A stretch of 64,000 nucleotides of DNA from Sulfurovum indicum (GTDB lineage Bacteria; Campylobacterota; Campylobacteria; Campylobacterales; Sulfurovaceae), in assembly GCF_014931715.1 (NCBI RefSeq), contig NZ_CP063164.1, positions 744,001 through 808,000 on the forward strand, written 5' to 3'. Position numbers and translations under genes: made by a program. Position 1 is the stretch's first letter. Every line of letters starts with the position of its first letter. The notes beneath the pieces are model-generated. The model was given only the letters and a program-made list of their open reading frames with translations. It did no database searches and was not told the origin of the DNA. Below are positions 43,854-52,312 of this stretch, in pieces.

Positions 43854-45150
43854 CCAGATGCCTCTTCATCTTTTTTACAAACCTCTCAATGGTCTCTCTC
43901 TCGTAGTGCTTAAACCACGCATCTGCAAAAAGTCCGTGTGAAAAGGTACCGTAGACTTTACCGTTCCTGTATTCGGAAGGGTAGGCGGCAGAAGTACCAT
44001 GGTGTATCTCATACTTTTCTCCGTTCCGCTTCAGTATCTTCTCTTTTTGGAAGTGTATCTCTCCCTCTATGAAGCCGAGCGCTGCCGCGGAAGCAGGCTT
44101 TTGCACCTCTATGCAGTGCTCATCCACGATGCGCTCGAACATCATCTGGTAGCCGCCGCAGATTCCGACAAGGTTGATCCTGCCCTCCCTGTAGTGTTGT
44201 TGAAGCTGGGCGAAGAGACCTCTCTCTTTAAGCCATGTCAGATCCTGCATCACAAGCTTGGAGCCGGGCAGGATGATACATTCAAATCCTGAGAGATCCA
44301 CATTGGTTCTGATGAACTCCAGGCAGATATCGGGATTGGCCAGCAGTGGTTCAAAGTCGGTGTAGTTACTCATCGCAGGGTAGGCGATGACGGCAATGCG
44401 CCGCAGGGCTCTGCTGCACTCCTGTGTATAGTTCATCAGGCTTTGCGAGTCCTCGAACCCAAGGTTGAAAGGAGTGTAGGGAAGTACACCCAGTACAGGG
44501 ATGCCGAATTCATTTTCGATGATCTCTATGCCTTTGTCAAAGAGGCTCAGATCACCTCTGAACTTGTTGATGATAACCCCGGCGACATTCTCTCTGAGTT
44601 GTTCCGGAAGCAGGTGGTAAACGCCGTAAACAGAAGCAAAAACCCCGCCTTTTTCGATGTCTGCTACAAGAATGATACGGGTATTGAAGCGGGTTGCGAT
44701 GAAGATATTGGAGAGATCCTTGTCCATCAGGTTCAGCTCTACCGGACTGCCCGCACCTTCTGCAATGACCACATCGTAACGCGCATCCAGGTACTCAAAT
44801 GCCTCCTGGACAATGGGTTTGAGCGTATCAAGATCGCGGTAGTACTCTCTGACATCTTTGGAGGCTGCCGTTTTGCCGCCAACAATGAGCGAGGCAGATG
44901 AACCGCGTCCCGATTTGAGCAGTACGGGGTTGTTGTGCCAGGAGGTGGGTACGCTGAGCGCTTTTGCCTGAAAGTACTGTGCTATGGCAATTTCGCTGCC
45001 GTCATCTGCTACATGAGCGTTGTTGGAGACATTTTGGGCCTTGAAGGGGGCAACGCTGCAGCCGGCTTCCTGCAGCAGCCGCCCGACAAGCCATGTAACG
45101 GTACTTTTACCCGCATCGCTGGAGGTGCCGAAAATAGAGATGTTATGCAT
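43822..45150 (-). CDS. cobQ: Cobyric acid synthase
   Basis: 442 residues, somewhat shorter than the usual 480-510. The N-terminal amidoligase domain has SIFGTSSDAGKSTVTWLVGRLL and APFKAQNVSNNAHV; the C-terminal type 1 glutaminase has LPGSKLVMQDLTWL, nucleophile Cys in LVGICGGYQMMFERI, and the catalytic His in YEIHHGTSAA and GTFSHGLF. It amidates four side chains of adenosylcobyrinic a,c-diamide. Since early corrin-ring genes are not in this window, its substrate may come from elsewhere in the genome or from salvage. Confidence 0.93.
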   Translation of the reverse strand: MHNISIFGTSSDAGKSTVTWLVGRLLQEAGCSVAPFKAQNVSNNAHVADDGSEIAIAQYFQAKALSVPTSWHNNPVLLKSGRGSSASLIVGGKTAASKDVREYYRDLDTLKPIVQEAFEYLDARYDVVIAEGAGSPVELNLMDKDLSNIFIATRFNTRIILVADIEKGGVFASVYGVYHLLPEQLRENVAGVIINKFRGDLSLFDKGIEIIENEFGIPVLGVLPYTPFNLGFEDSQSLMNYTQECSRALRRIAVIAYPAMSNYTDFEPLLANPDICLEFIRTNVDLSGFECIILPGSKLVMQDLTWLKERGLFAQLQQHYREGRINLVGICGGYQMMFERIVDEHCIEVQKPASAAALGFIEGEIHFQKEKILKRNGEKYEIHHGTSAAYPSEYRNGKVYGTFSHGLFADAWFKHYERETIERFVKKMKRHLDAERIIQSVR

Positions 45151-45644
45151 TATTTTAACCTTCTCTCCAGTCCAAGTTTTACCTCGTAGACCTCGTCGCA
45201 GAGCGCTGCCAGCCTCTGTCCTGTAGTGCCCGATCTGTCTACATATTTTCGGCTCTGTGCATCCATGGGGATCACCCCGGAGCCCACATCGTTAAGTACA
45301 AAAACAATGTTCGCCTCCAGCTTTGCCAAAGCATTTATCCGGGCAGATATCGTCTCTTCGCTCTCATGGAGTGTATTGAGTATCCACATACTCATGCAGT
45401 CGATGAGGTAGGTACCGTCACCTTTGATGACCTCGTCAAGCCTGACGCTCTCTTCGATGGTCGTAAAAGACTCCTTTCTCTGCAGCTGGTGTTTTGTGAT
45501 ACGCTCAGCCATTTCACTGTCGCCATAGCTGTTGTCGTAGGTAGCGATGTAGCAGGGTTTTCGACTGCCTGCAAGCGCAAGTGCTTTTTGCTCAGCTACC
45601 CGGCTTTTACCGGATTTCTGACCGCCGTAATAGAGAACTTTCAT
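45150..45644 (-). CDS. cobU: Adenosylcobinamide kinase / guanylyltransferase
   Basis: 164 residues. P-loop YYGGQKSGKSRVAEQKALAL (usual GGARSGKS), then CYIATYDNSYGDSEMAERITKHQ, the E-x3-L segment TTIEESVRLDEVI, VLNDVGSGVIPMDAQSRKYVDRSGTTGQRLAALCDEVYEV. The Asn-Asp-Val-Gly region replaces the more usual NEVG. It makes adenosylcobinamide-GDP for CobS. It shares a base with cobQ and overlaps the bluB-cobT gene by 4 nt. Confidence 0.93.
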   Translation of the reverse strand: MKVLYYGGQKSGKSRVAEQKALALAGSRKPCYIATYDNSYGDSEMAERITKHQLQRKESFTTIEESVRLDEVIKGDGTYLIDCMSMWILNTLHESEETISARINALAKLEANIVFVLNDVGSGVIPMDAQSRKYVDRSGTTGQRLAALCDEVYEVKLGLERRLK

Positions 45645-47383
45645 ACCAGGAACCCCTCTGTCTGCCGGGTGATCTCTTCGTGTGTTAATCCGTTCAGGAA
45701 CCCGTACATCAAAGCTCCGCCGGCTCCAACACCCTCCTTGGCCTCACCCTTGTCATACAGCTTCAAGGCAGGATGATGGCTCAATGAGAAGTCAAAGTCC
45801 GCATAGTAGGCGTTGACAGGGAACTCCAGCATCTCCAGCAGGGCTTTGATGTCAGAGTTCCTGTCTTTGGCTACCCATTTGGTGGTGCAAAGCATGATAT
45901 GCCCGAATGAGGCATGCTGCATATGGGGTACAGAGTGCCGGTATCTGTTGTTTCGCAGCGCTTTTATGACGGAGTTGGCTACAAGCAGTACGGCTGCCAT
46001 CTGGGTACCGCCTGCAAGTATAACAGGGAAACGTCCGTTGACACCCAGTATAAATCCGGCATTGAAGAGGAGCATGTTGTCAGATACAGAGCCCAGGATA
46101 TCAAAGATATCGGTGCTGCCTTTTGCATTGGTAAGCGCTTTGGTAATGGTCTTCTCCCGTATGGTGTCGGGTACCTCTTTGAAGCTTGAAGAGAAAAGCG
46201 CTTTGGCATCGTAGCCCAAAGCCAGTGCCGCTGTCGCGGCGGTAGTGGTACCGGAGGGGACGGATTCACCGAGAATGAGGTAGTCATCCCGAAGTCGGTA
46301 GCTCTCTCCGAAGGCATAGCCCTTTTCAAAGACCGCTTTGGCATCGATACCCGCGCCTTTGGCGATGCTTTTGCTTGGAGCAATGCCAAAGCGGTGCAGT
46401 CTGCCTTTGAACCTGGGAGGGGTTTTGAGCCCAAGATCGAGTGCTTCTATGCGTCCGAAGGGGTGCAGCAGATGGACTGCCCGGCTGATAAGAGCAGGGG
46501 TGGGGATACCTTTTTGGGTTTCAGGCAGTTTTTTGAGGCTTTTGAGTTTTCCGCGTGAGAGAAACTCTGCATCGAGCGTGGGGGTCAGGTGCATCAGTCC
46601 CGGCAGTCCTGCCTGGGAGATGCCTTTGATCTTCGCTGTTGCGGTATTGCTCAGAGCGAGCATAAAGGTGGCTTTTTTGTCTATGAGGGGCTGAAGAGAG
46701 CTTTTGTCTCCTGTAATGACCTCAATGGCACTGTGCGATCCTCTTTGTCCGGAGCTCTCTATGTGCAGAACGGTTTGTCTCTTTTTTTTCGCTTCCTGCC
46801 ACTTTTTGGTCTTGAGTTCCGGTTCATTGAGAAATCTTTTGACCTTGCCGACACAGAGGTAGCCGACAAGCTCATAGGCTTCTCCCAGTCCGAGCAGTCT
46901 GCGTACTTTTCCGGGACTGAGGATGCTGACCCAGCCGATACCGATATTCATGGCACGTGCCATCAGCCACATATTCTGTATGGCAGCTGCGACACTGTAG
47001 CGTCCGGTGTCCGGCTGGGATGTCTGTCCGAGGATACTTCCTCCCTGGTGGTGGTAGAAAACAGCAATATGCACAGAAGTCTCTTTCAGTGCTTCAAGTT
47101 TCAGTTTTTTGTACAAAGGGCGGTGTTTGAACTTTTTTTTACTCTTTTTGTAGGTTCGTTTAAAGTTCTCATAGACGGCATCCCGGATCTTGCTGTCTCG
47201 GATGACGACAAATTTCCATGGCTGTGAATAACCTACCGACGGCGCATGCATGGCAGCTTCAAGGATGGTGTCGATCTCTTCGCGGCTGACCGCTTCGCTG
47301 GTAAAGAGATTGCCTCTGACATCACGTCTGGCCCTGATGACTGCTTCGAGCGTTCGGGCATCCTGGAAAGAGAAACGTTTCAT
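45641..47383 (-). CDS. Fusion of 5,6-dimethylbenzimidazole synthase (BluB) and NaMN:DMB phosphoribosyltransferase (CobT)
   Basis: 580 residues. Residues about 1-215 are BluB-type flavin nitroreductase: RRDVRGNLFTSEAVS, APSVGYSQPWKFVVI, AIQNMWLMARAMNIGIGWVSIL and RRLLGLGEAYELVGYLCVG. Residues about 225-580 are a CobT of the archaeal/cyanobacterial sort (TIGR00303 type) rather than the enterobacterial sort: LHRFGIAPSKSIAKGAGIDAKAVF, ILGESVPSGTTTAATAALALGYDA and ILAGGTQMAAVLLVAN. BluB makes the dimethylbenzimidazole base from FMNH2 and CobT activates it to alpha-ribazole phosphate, so the fusion joins two consecutive lower-ligand steps. The start MKRFSFQDARTLEAVIRARR fits the BluB N-terminus. 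Confidence 0.9.
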   Translation of the reverse strand: MKRFSFQDARTLEAVIRARRDVRGNLFTSEAVSREEIDTILEAAMHAPSVGYSQPWKFVVIRDSKIRDAVYENFKRTYKKSKKKFKHRPLYKKLKLEALKETSVHIAVFYHHQGGSILGQTSQPDTGRYSVAAAIQNMWLMARAMNIGIGWVSILSPGKVRRLLGLGEAYELVGYLCVGKVKRFLNEPELKTKKWQEAKKKRQTVLHIESSGQRGSHSAIEVITGDKSSLQPLIDKKATFMLALSNTATAKIKGISQAGLPGLMHLTPTLDAEFLSRGKLKSLKKLPETQKGIPTPALISRAVHLLHPFGRIEALDLGLKTPPRFKGRLHRFGIAPSKSIAKGAGIDAKAVFEKGYAFGESYRLRDDYLILGESVPSGTTTAATAALALGYDAKALFSSSFKEVPDTIREKTITKALTNAKGSTDIFDILGSVSDNMLLFNAGFILGVNGRFPVILAGGTQMAAVLLVANSVIKALRNNRYRHSVPHMQHASFGHIMLCTTKWVAKDRNSDIKALLEMLEFPVNAYYADFDFSLSHHPALKLYDKGEAKEGVGAGGALMYGFLNGLTHEEITRQTEGFLV

Positions 47384-47435
47384 GACCTTCCTTTATTTTG
47401 ATAGTACAGGCTGAGCTGTTGGAACTGCAAGGCCG

Positions 47436-48380
47436 TCATGAGGACCTTCTTGCAAGCAAAAGATAGATAAAGAAGGGTGCCCCGATAAAGGAGGTCACCA
47501 CACCAATGGGGATATCTGATGCCGTACCGAGATTACGCGCTATGAGATCGGAGAGCACCAGAAAGAGACCACCGTAGAAAAATACCTGCAAAATAAGCGT
47601 GTCGGCACTCTGACGGTAGAGCTCTTTGACAATATGGGGAATGATGAGCCCTACAAATCCGATAGGACCGGTTATGCTCACTGCAACCCCTACGGCGAAC
47701 GAAACGAGGAAAAGCAGCATATAGCTGCTCTTTTTGACATTGATCCCTTTGAGGTAAGCGAACTCATAAGAGACAAGCAGCAGTTTGAGTGTATGGCGGT
47801 ACCGATAGATGCCCGGCAGCAGAACGAGGGATGTGAAAACAAGCGTGAGAATCTCTTTAAAACCGACTGTGTCCAGACTCCCCATCGTAAAACGCATGAT
47901 CTCGTAACTCTCCTGAAGCGAGGAGATATAGTACATAACCATCAGTGCAGCGGCATAGAAGAATGAAAGGGCAATACCCACCAGCAGCAGGGTGTTGGGA
48001 TCATAGCCTTTAAACCTTGCGGCAATGGCAAAGAGGATAATGACCGTCAGCATCGCACCGGCAAAAGCAAAGAAGGGGCTGAACGTGCCCAGGCCGAGTA
48101 TGATGGCGATGGCGGTAAAGAGTGTTGCGCCAGAGGCAACCCCCAGTGTGAAGGGGGTACTCATGGGATTGCGGAAGACCACTTGAAAGATGAGCCCGCC
48201 GAGTGAGAGGATCCCTCCTGCAAAAAAGGCCAGCAGTACACGGGGAAGGCGTATCTCGAAAAAGACCTGATGCTCCATACTCGCACCATCGGCAAGTTTA
48301 TTCAGAGGGAGGTCGATCTGTCCGAAAAAAGGTGCGGATATCAGCAGCAGGAGCGAGCTTAAAAAAAGTATTTTTTTCAT
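47436..48380 (-). CDS. btuC: ABC transporter permease, BtuC/FecCD family
   Basis: 314 residues, eight to ten membrane segments. EIRLPRVLLAFFAGGILSLGGLIFQVVFRNPMSTPFTLGVASGATL is the FecCD signature, with GPIGFVGLIIPHIVKELYRQ near the end, the coupling helix region. Located between the ATPase and the bluB-cobT gene and next to a BtuB-like receptor, it should import corrinoids. Slightly short for the family (about 325-335). 4-nt overlap with the ATPase. Confidence 0.9.
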   Translation of the reverse strand: MKKILFLSSLLLLISAPFFGQIDLPLNKLADGASMEHQVFFEIRLPRVLLAFFAGGILSLGGLIFQVVFRNPMSTPFTLGVASGATLFTAIAIILGLGTFSPFFAFAGAMLTVIILFAIAARFKGYDPNTLLLVGIALSFFYAAALMVMYYISSLQESYEIMRFTMGSLDTVGFKEILTLVFTSLVLLPGIYRYRHTLKLLLVSYEFAYLKGINVKKSSYMLLFLVSFAVGVAVSITGPIGFVGLIIPHIVKELYRQSADTLILQVFFYGGLFLVLSDLIARNLGTASDIPIGVVTSFIGAPFFIYLLLARRSS

Positions 48381-49075
48381 AGTGCTGTCACCACATGTGT
48401 GCCGATGTTCCGAACGGCACCGTCATAGAGCCGGTCAAGATGCGACTGTTCAAAGAACTCACTGCTTCTGCCGTGAAATGCCACCTCTCCCTCATGCAGA
48501 TAGAGAATATCAAATCCCAAACGGTAGGCCAGATCGAGGTTGTGGGTAATGATGAGCTTGCTTGGCAGGGTTCTCTCCTCTTTGAGCAGTGCAAAAAGCA
48601 AGCGCATACGGACAGGGTCGAGGTTGGCAGTAGGTTCGTCGAAGATCGTATAGTCTGCCCCGTGCAGGAGGGCGGAAGCGGTCAGAAGCAGTTGTGATTC
48701 CCCTGAGCTGAGCAGTCTGCACGGTTTGCCTTTAAGGTGTGCAATGCCTACACGCTCCAGTACCGCATCGATGGTCAGGTTTCGGTTAAAATGCGAAAGT
48801 GCCAGGAAATCCTCTACCGGAAGATAGCTATCGTAGATCTCCAGTTTGGGAGGGATATAGTTGATGATCCCGGCTCGTTTCTCTCCATAGACTTTGGAGG
48901 GAATGATATCGTCAACACGTACTGCTTCGGAAGGTATAAGTCCGCAAAGGACTTTGGCAAGGGTGCTCTTTCCTACCCCGTTGGCACCAAGAATGACAAG
49001 GTGTTTCCCTTTTTCCAATGAGAAAGAGATCCCGCTGAGGATGGCGTCGGTATAGTTACTGATCTGCAGCGGCAT
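48377..49075 (-). CDS. btuD: ABC transporter ATP-binding protein, BtuD/FepC family
   Basis: I start it at 49075 (MPLQISNYTDAILSGI, 232 residues); the frame is open to 49147, but that extension overlaps btuF and looks non-coding. No clear Shine-Dalgarno is seen, so translation may be coupled to btuF, which it overlaps by 20 nt. Walker A is LGANGVGKSTLAKVLCGL, the signature is RLLSSGESQLLLTASALL (LSSGE instead of LSGGQ), and Walker B is YTIFDEPTANLDPVRM. Confidence 0.9.
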   Translation of the reverse strand: MPLQISNYTDAILSGISFSLEKGKHLVILGANGVGKSTLAKVLCGLIPSEAVRVDDIIPSKVYGEKRAGIINYIPPKLEIYDSYLPVEDFLALSHFNRNLTIDAVLERVGIAHLKGKPCRLLSSGESQLLLTASALLHGADYTIFDEPTANLDPVRMRLLFALLKEERTLPSKLIITHNLDLAYRLGFDILYLHEGEVAFHGRSSEFFEQSHLDRLYDGAVRNIGTHVVTAL

Positions 49076-49880
49076 GGAGGATCGCTTTGAAATCATTGAG
49101 AAAAAGTACAAGACGGTCACTGGGAATGCCCGCGTACTCCTTGTCAATGATGTAAATGTCTCTGTTCCGGGCTGCGGTAACAGGCAGTTTCAGCCATGGA
49201 TCGATAAGCTCTTGCTTTGTCACTCCCCGTGCTTTCATCCCGTGTGCAAGCAGAATAACAATGTCGGGGTTGGCAGCAATGATGTTTTCCCGGTTGAGTA
49301 TGGGCTGTCCTTTGCGGTTTGAGTGCAGGGCATTGGTATTGCCCGAAGCATTGATGATGTCATCAAGGTAAAGATTCTGTCCTGCGACAAAGATCTGCTT
49401 GACCAGTTGTGTGTTATGCCCTATGACAATCAGTATCTTTCTGTCCGAAACGATACCCTTGGTCTCTTTCAGCGCACGGTCGATATCGGCTACAATGTTG
49501 TTGGCTCTCTCCTCCTTTTGCAGTACTCTTCCAAGCGCTAAAACAGCTTCTGTGATATGCGGCAGTCTGTCGATTCGGATGATCCGGGTCCTGATGCCGA
49601 GCTTTTGCAGTTTTTGGGCCAGTTTTGCATTGTTCTGCTGCATGATGACCAGTGTCGGTCTGAGTGCAATGATCTTTTCAAGATCAGGGGAGAAATAGCC
49701 GCCTACTTTAGGAACACTCCCGGAAGCCTCCGGGTAGGTGGCGTAAGTGGTGTTGCCCACGACCTGATTGCCCGCTCCAAGGGCATAGACGATCTCGTTG
49801 ATGGCAGGTGAGAGGGTAACAATGCGCTCCTGCGCGAAGGCAGAAAAAGCAAGTGAAAGTAACACCATCCAAAATTTCAT
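49056..49880 (-). CDS. btuF: Corrinoid ABC transporter substrate-binding protein (BtuF-like)
   Basis: 274 residues. Signal peptide MKFWMVLLSLAFSAFAQ. Class III periplasmic-binding fold: RIVTLSPAINEIVYALGAGNQVVG, YPEASGSVPKVGGYFSPDLEKIIALRPTLVI and NAKLAQKLQKLGIRTRI in the N-lobe, DIVILLAHGMKARGVTKQELIDPWLKLPVTAARNRDIYIID in the C-lobe. First gene after btuB, 83 nt downstream of it. Confidence 0.9.
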   Translation of the reverse strand: MKFWMVLLSLAFSAFAQERIVTLSPAINEIVYALGAGNQVVGNTTYATYPEASGSVPKVGGYFSPDLEKIIALRPTLVIMQQNNAKLAQKLQKLGIRTRIIRIDRLPHITEAVLALGRVLQKEERANNIVADIDRALKETKGIVSDRKILIVIGHNTQLVKQIFVAGQNLYLDDIINASGNTNALHSNRKGQPILNRENIIAANPDIVILLAHGMKARGVTKQELIDPWLKLPVTAARNRDIYIIDKEYAGIPSDRLVLFLNDFKAILHAAADQ

Positions 49881-49900
49881 ATGTACCCCTTTAAAAGGAA

Positions 49901-49920
49901 GGTATAAGACCTGCCCCTGT
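49901..49920. repeat. Partial copy of the dispersed CTGCCCC palindrome
   Basis: AAGACCTGCCCCTGT in the btuB-btuF gap resembles the right half of the repeat at 55643-55665. The rest of the 83-nt gap shows nothing I can name. Confidence 0.4.
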
Positions 49921-49963
49921 AATTTGACTCTCTGCTCCTGGCTGCCTGCGCTTTACGGTCTAT

Positions 49964-51826
49964 CTAGATTTTTCCTCTTACCCCGATGTAGAAGGCTCTG
50001 GGGCTTGTTGCATAGCCATAAACAGTTTGGTAGTATTTGTCACCGAGATTCTCGATTTTACCATAAACCTGAACGTTCTCTGTGACCTGATAGTCCGCTG
50101 TCACATTGAATAGAGTATATTTTCCTGTCTGGGCACCCTGATTGTCTGCCCGGTCATAACGTTCTCCGATGTATTGGGCATCTGCCCCGATGTGCAGTTT
50201 TTCAATACCGTAGTAGTCTACAGCAAGGTTGAAGGTCTCTTTTGCACGTCTTGCCAGTGCTTTTCCGTCATTGTCCTCCGCGCTGATGAGTCGTGTATAG
50301 TTGGTGTTGAACAGTATACCGTCAAAGATCTCTTTTTCATAGGCAAGTTCGATACCGTCGATCTTTGAAGTTCCGGCTATATTCTCATAACCTCCACCGA
50401 TCCAGTTTCCGTTTGCATCATACTGGCTTACATACTGGATCATATCATCGATCTTATTGTTAAAGTATGTCACTTTGAAATCTTTATATGCCACAGTGAC
50501 ATCATAACTCTTGATACTTTCAGGTGTCAAGTCTGCATTACCGCTGAACGGATCATAGAGGTTGTACATAGTAGGTACATTGTAGGCTGTACCGTAATTG
50601 AATGAGGTGACCAGTCCCTGAATATGTTCATGGATATGTTTGATACCTATCTTTCCGGTTATTTCATTGTCAAAGTCACTGTATCTGTCGTAGCGTAGAG
50701 ACTCGGTCAGTATGGTCGTTCCGCCCATTACACCCTCAAGGGTATTGGTATTGGTTGCAAAAAAACCGGTAGAATCATAAGATTTGTTCAGGCTGTTCTC
50801 ATGGCTGTACTCTTTTGTATCAAGACCGACAAGTATGAAGTCCTTTGTTCCGTAACCGATTTTGGAGTTGACCCCGAACTCATCGATGCTGCCGTCAAAG
50901 TGCTGGCTGTATGTCGCATCTGGGTAGGTACGGCTGAAGTCGGAGCGTTGTGCGTATATATTGAGCTCGTTGAAGCTGTCAATGTGGTTGAAGTTCATTT
51001 TTGTGAACTTGTAGGTACTTTCGAGTCTGTAGTCACCATCGGGGTTGAAAGAGTAGGTAGAGAAATCAAAAGGATCCGCATCACCTTTCCCCTCTATGCG
51101 TGTATGCAGGAGGTCCACCTTGTTGGCTGCATTGAAGCTGAAGCCGGCCTGTATGTTCAGTGTTTTGTTTCTATACTCATCGTCTTCATACTGGTCGATA
51201 TCTTCACCATAAGGAGCTACCGTGGTAAATCCGTCCGTATCGACAATGTTGTAGCTGAGTTTGAGGTAGTAGTTCTCAGCTGCAGTAGAGAGTGTGGCAC
51301 CGTATTTCCAGGTATTGAAACTTCCGCGTTCGATGTGTGCAGAGGCGTGTGTACCCGGTTGTGCCTTTTTGGTGATAATATTGATCACACCGGCACTGGC
51401 ATCTGCTCCCCATATACCGGACTGTGCCCCTTTGACCACTTCGATCTGTGCAATGTCATCGATCATCAGATCGGCAAAGGGTGCACCGCCAAGAGATGTC
51501 GGATCATTGTAGCGTACGCCGTCGATGAGTACGAGGGTATACTTGCTGCTCATACCGCGAAGGAAAAGAGAAGTGCTTTTCCCGATGCCGCCGTTGCTCA
51601 CATAGGATACACCGGCAATAGAGCCAAGTACCTGTGCTACAGTGGTATAGCCTCGGGCTTCGATCTCCTCTGCTGTGATCACATCGACGTTGGAAGTGAC
51701 TTCATCAAGACTCTGTGCCGTTTGTGTAGCTGTGGTGACAATGATCTCTCCGAGATCTTCCTGTGCGAATGTGTGTGTGGTTAAAAGCAGAGCCGGTATC
51801 AGGCTGAGTGTAATGTTTTTTTTCAT
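49964..51826 (-). CDS. btuB: TonB-dependent receptor, BtuB-like
   Basis: 620 residues. Signal peptide MKKNITLSLIPALLLTTHTFAQ, TonB box near EIIVTTATQT, plug domain with VIDVITAEEIEARGYTTVAQVLGSIAGV-like sequence, FLRGMSSKYTLVLIDGVRYNDP and IEVVKGAQSGIWGADASAGVINIITKKA, then a 22-strand barrel ending FYIGVRGKI. Plug sequence and gene context mark it as a vitamin B12 receptor. AGGAAAACAGAC precedes the ATG. Upstream lies a long inverted-repeat region rather than a recognisable cobalamin riboswitch. Confidence 0.93.
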   Translation of the reverse strand: MKKNITLSLIPALLLTTHTFAQEDLGEIIVTTATQTAQSLDEVTSNVDVITAEEIEARGYTTVAQVLGSIAGVSYVSNGGIGKSTSLFLRGMSSKYTLVLIDGVRYNDPTSLGGAPFADLMIDDIAQIEVVKGAQSGIWGADASAGVINIITKKAQPGTHASAHIERGSFNTWKYGATLSTAAENYYLKLSYNIVDTDGFTTVAPYGEDIDQYEDDEYRNKTLNIQAGFSFNAANKVDLLHTRIEGKGDADPFDFSTYSFNPDGDYRLESTYKFTKMNFNHIDSFNELNIYAQRSDFSRTYPDATYSQHFDGSIDEFGVNSKIGYGTKDFILVGLDTKEYSHENSLNKSYDSTGFFATNTNTLEGVMGGTTILTESLRYDRYSDFDNEITGKIGIKHIHEHIQGLVTSFNYGTAYNVPTMYNLYDPFSGNADLTPESIKSYDVTVAYKDFKVTYFNNKIDDMIQYVSQYDANGNWIGGGYENIAGTSKIDGIELAYEKEIFDGILFNTNYTRLISAEDNDGKALARRAKETFNLAVDYYGIEKLHIGADAQYIGERYDRADNQGAQTGKYTLFNVTADYQVTENVQVYGKIENLGDKYYQTVYGYATSPRAFYIGVRGKI

Positions 51827-51863
51827 GTCTGTTTTCCTGTTTTGTTTTAATGATTGGTCTTCG

Positions 51864-51925
51864 TGTTCCCATGTGTAACGCGGTAATAAAGTTATCTATG
51901 CATTACCGGGTTACTCATGGGAACA
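51864..51925. repeat. 24-bp inverted repeat upstream of btuB
   Basis: TGTTCCCATGTGTAACGCGG... at 51864-51887 pairs with 51902-51925 with two mismatches over 24 bp, leaving a 14-nt loop. It lies 38 nt before the btuB start on the minus strand. It could be a MITE-like palindrome or an RNA hairpin in the btuB leader. Confidence 0.75.
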
Positions 51926-51940
51926 GCTTGAATATTTTAC

Positions 51941-52048
51941 TCGTTCCCATACTCTGCATGGGAATGCATAGATACATTATAGATCCAAATCCAATATATA
52001 TTAGAGGTGCCCTTAAAGTACGCATTCCTACGGAGAGCGCGGGAACGA
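51941..52048. repeat. MITE-like element with 27-bp imperfect terminal inverted repeats
   Basis: TCGTTCCCATACTCTGCATG... (51941-51967) is inversely repeated at 52022-52048 (GCATTCCTACGGAGAGCGCG...) with several mismatches, around a 54-bp AT-rich core. The ends resemble the CGTTCCCA...TGGGAATGC palindromes common in many bacterial genomes. A TATAAT facing btuB lies in the core (complement of 51974-51979). Confidence 0.6.
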
Positions 52049-52068
52049 GAGAAACGGTTCAGATGAAT

Positions 52069-52233
52069 TTATGCAGAGAGAACCGGCGGAGCGGTTTTGC
52101 GAGGCAGGGGGGAGTATGCCAGTTTGTGGTACTGATAGCTGCTGTCAAGACGGCAGAGTCTGTGCAGTGTCGAGTACATGGCGATGATGGCAAGGGAAAA
52201 GTACCTTCTGGTATAGCCTCGTAAGTGTTTCAT
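52069..52233 (-). CDS. Possible small ORF (54 aa) between btuB and dapD
   Basis: ATG at 52233 on the minus strand, 54 codons, starting MKHLRGYTRRYFSLAIIAMY and ending PPVLSA. It has a short hydrophobic stretch (FSLAIIAMY) and is rich in Tyr and Arg. Without a clear ribosome site it may be spurious. The 486-base gap between btuB and dapD otherwise holds only the two inverted-repeat elements and the dapD promoter. Confidence 0.3.
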   Translation of the reverse strand: MKHLRGYTRRYFSLAIIAMYSTLHRLCRLDSSYQYHKLAYSPLPRKTAPPVLSA

Positions 52234-52267
52234 GCGCGGATTTTACACTATTTTAAATAAAAACGAG

Positions 52268-52273
52268 TATAAT
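52268..52273 (+). promoter_or_regulatory. -10 box of dapD
   Basis: TATAAT preceded by an AT-rich stretch but no clear -35, as is usual in Campylobacterota. 39 nt before the ATG; CAGGAGT lies between. Confidence 0.65.
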
Positions 52274-52312
52274 CACCCATCATTTTTATCATTATATTCA
52301 GGAGTATTTTAT

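Noticed and set aside
50801-51784. 327-codon plus-strand open frame inside btuB
   Set aside because: Antisense shadow of the TonB-dependent receptor, Cys/Val-rich with no family signs.
51827-52230. Cobalamin riboswitch upstream of btuB
   Set aside because: The GCCACTG box and adjoining conserved stretches were not found on the minus strand; only palindromes are visible.
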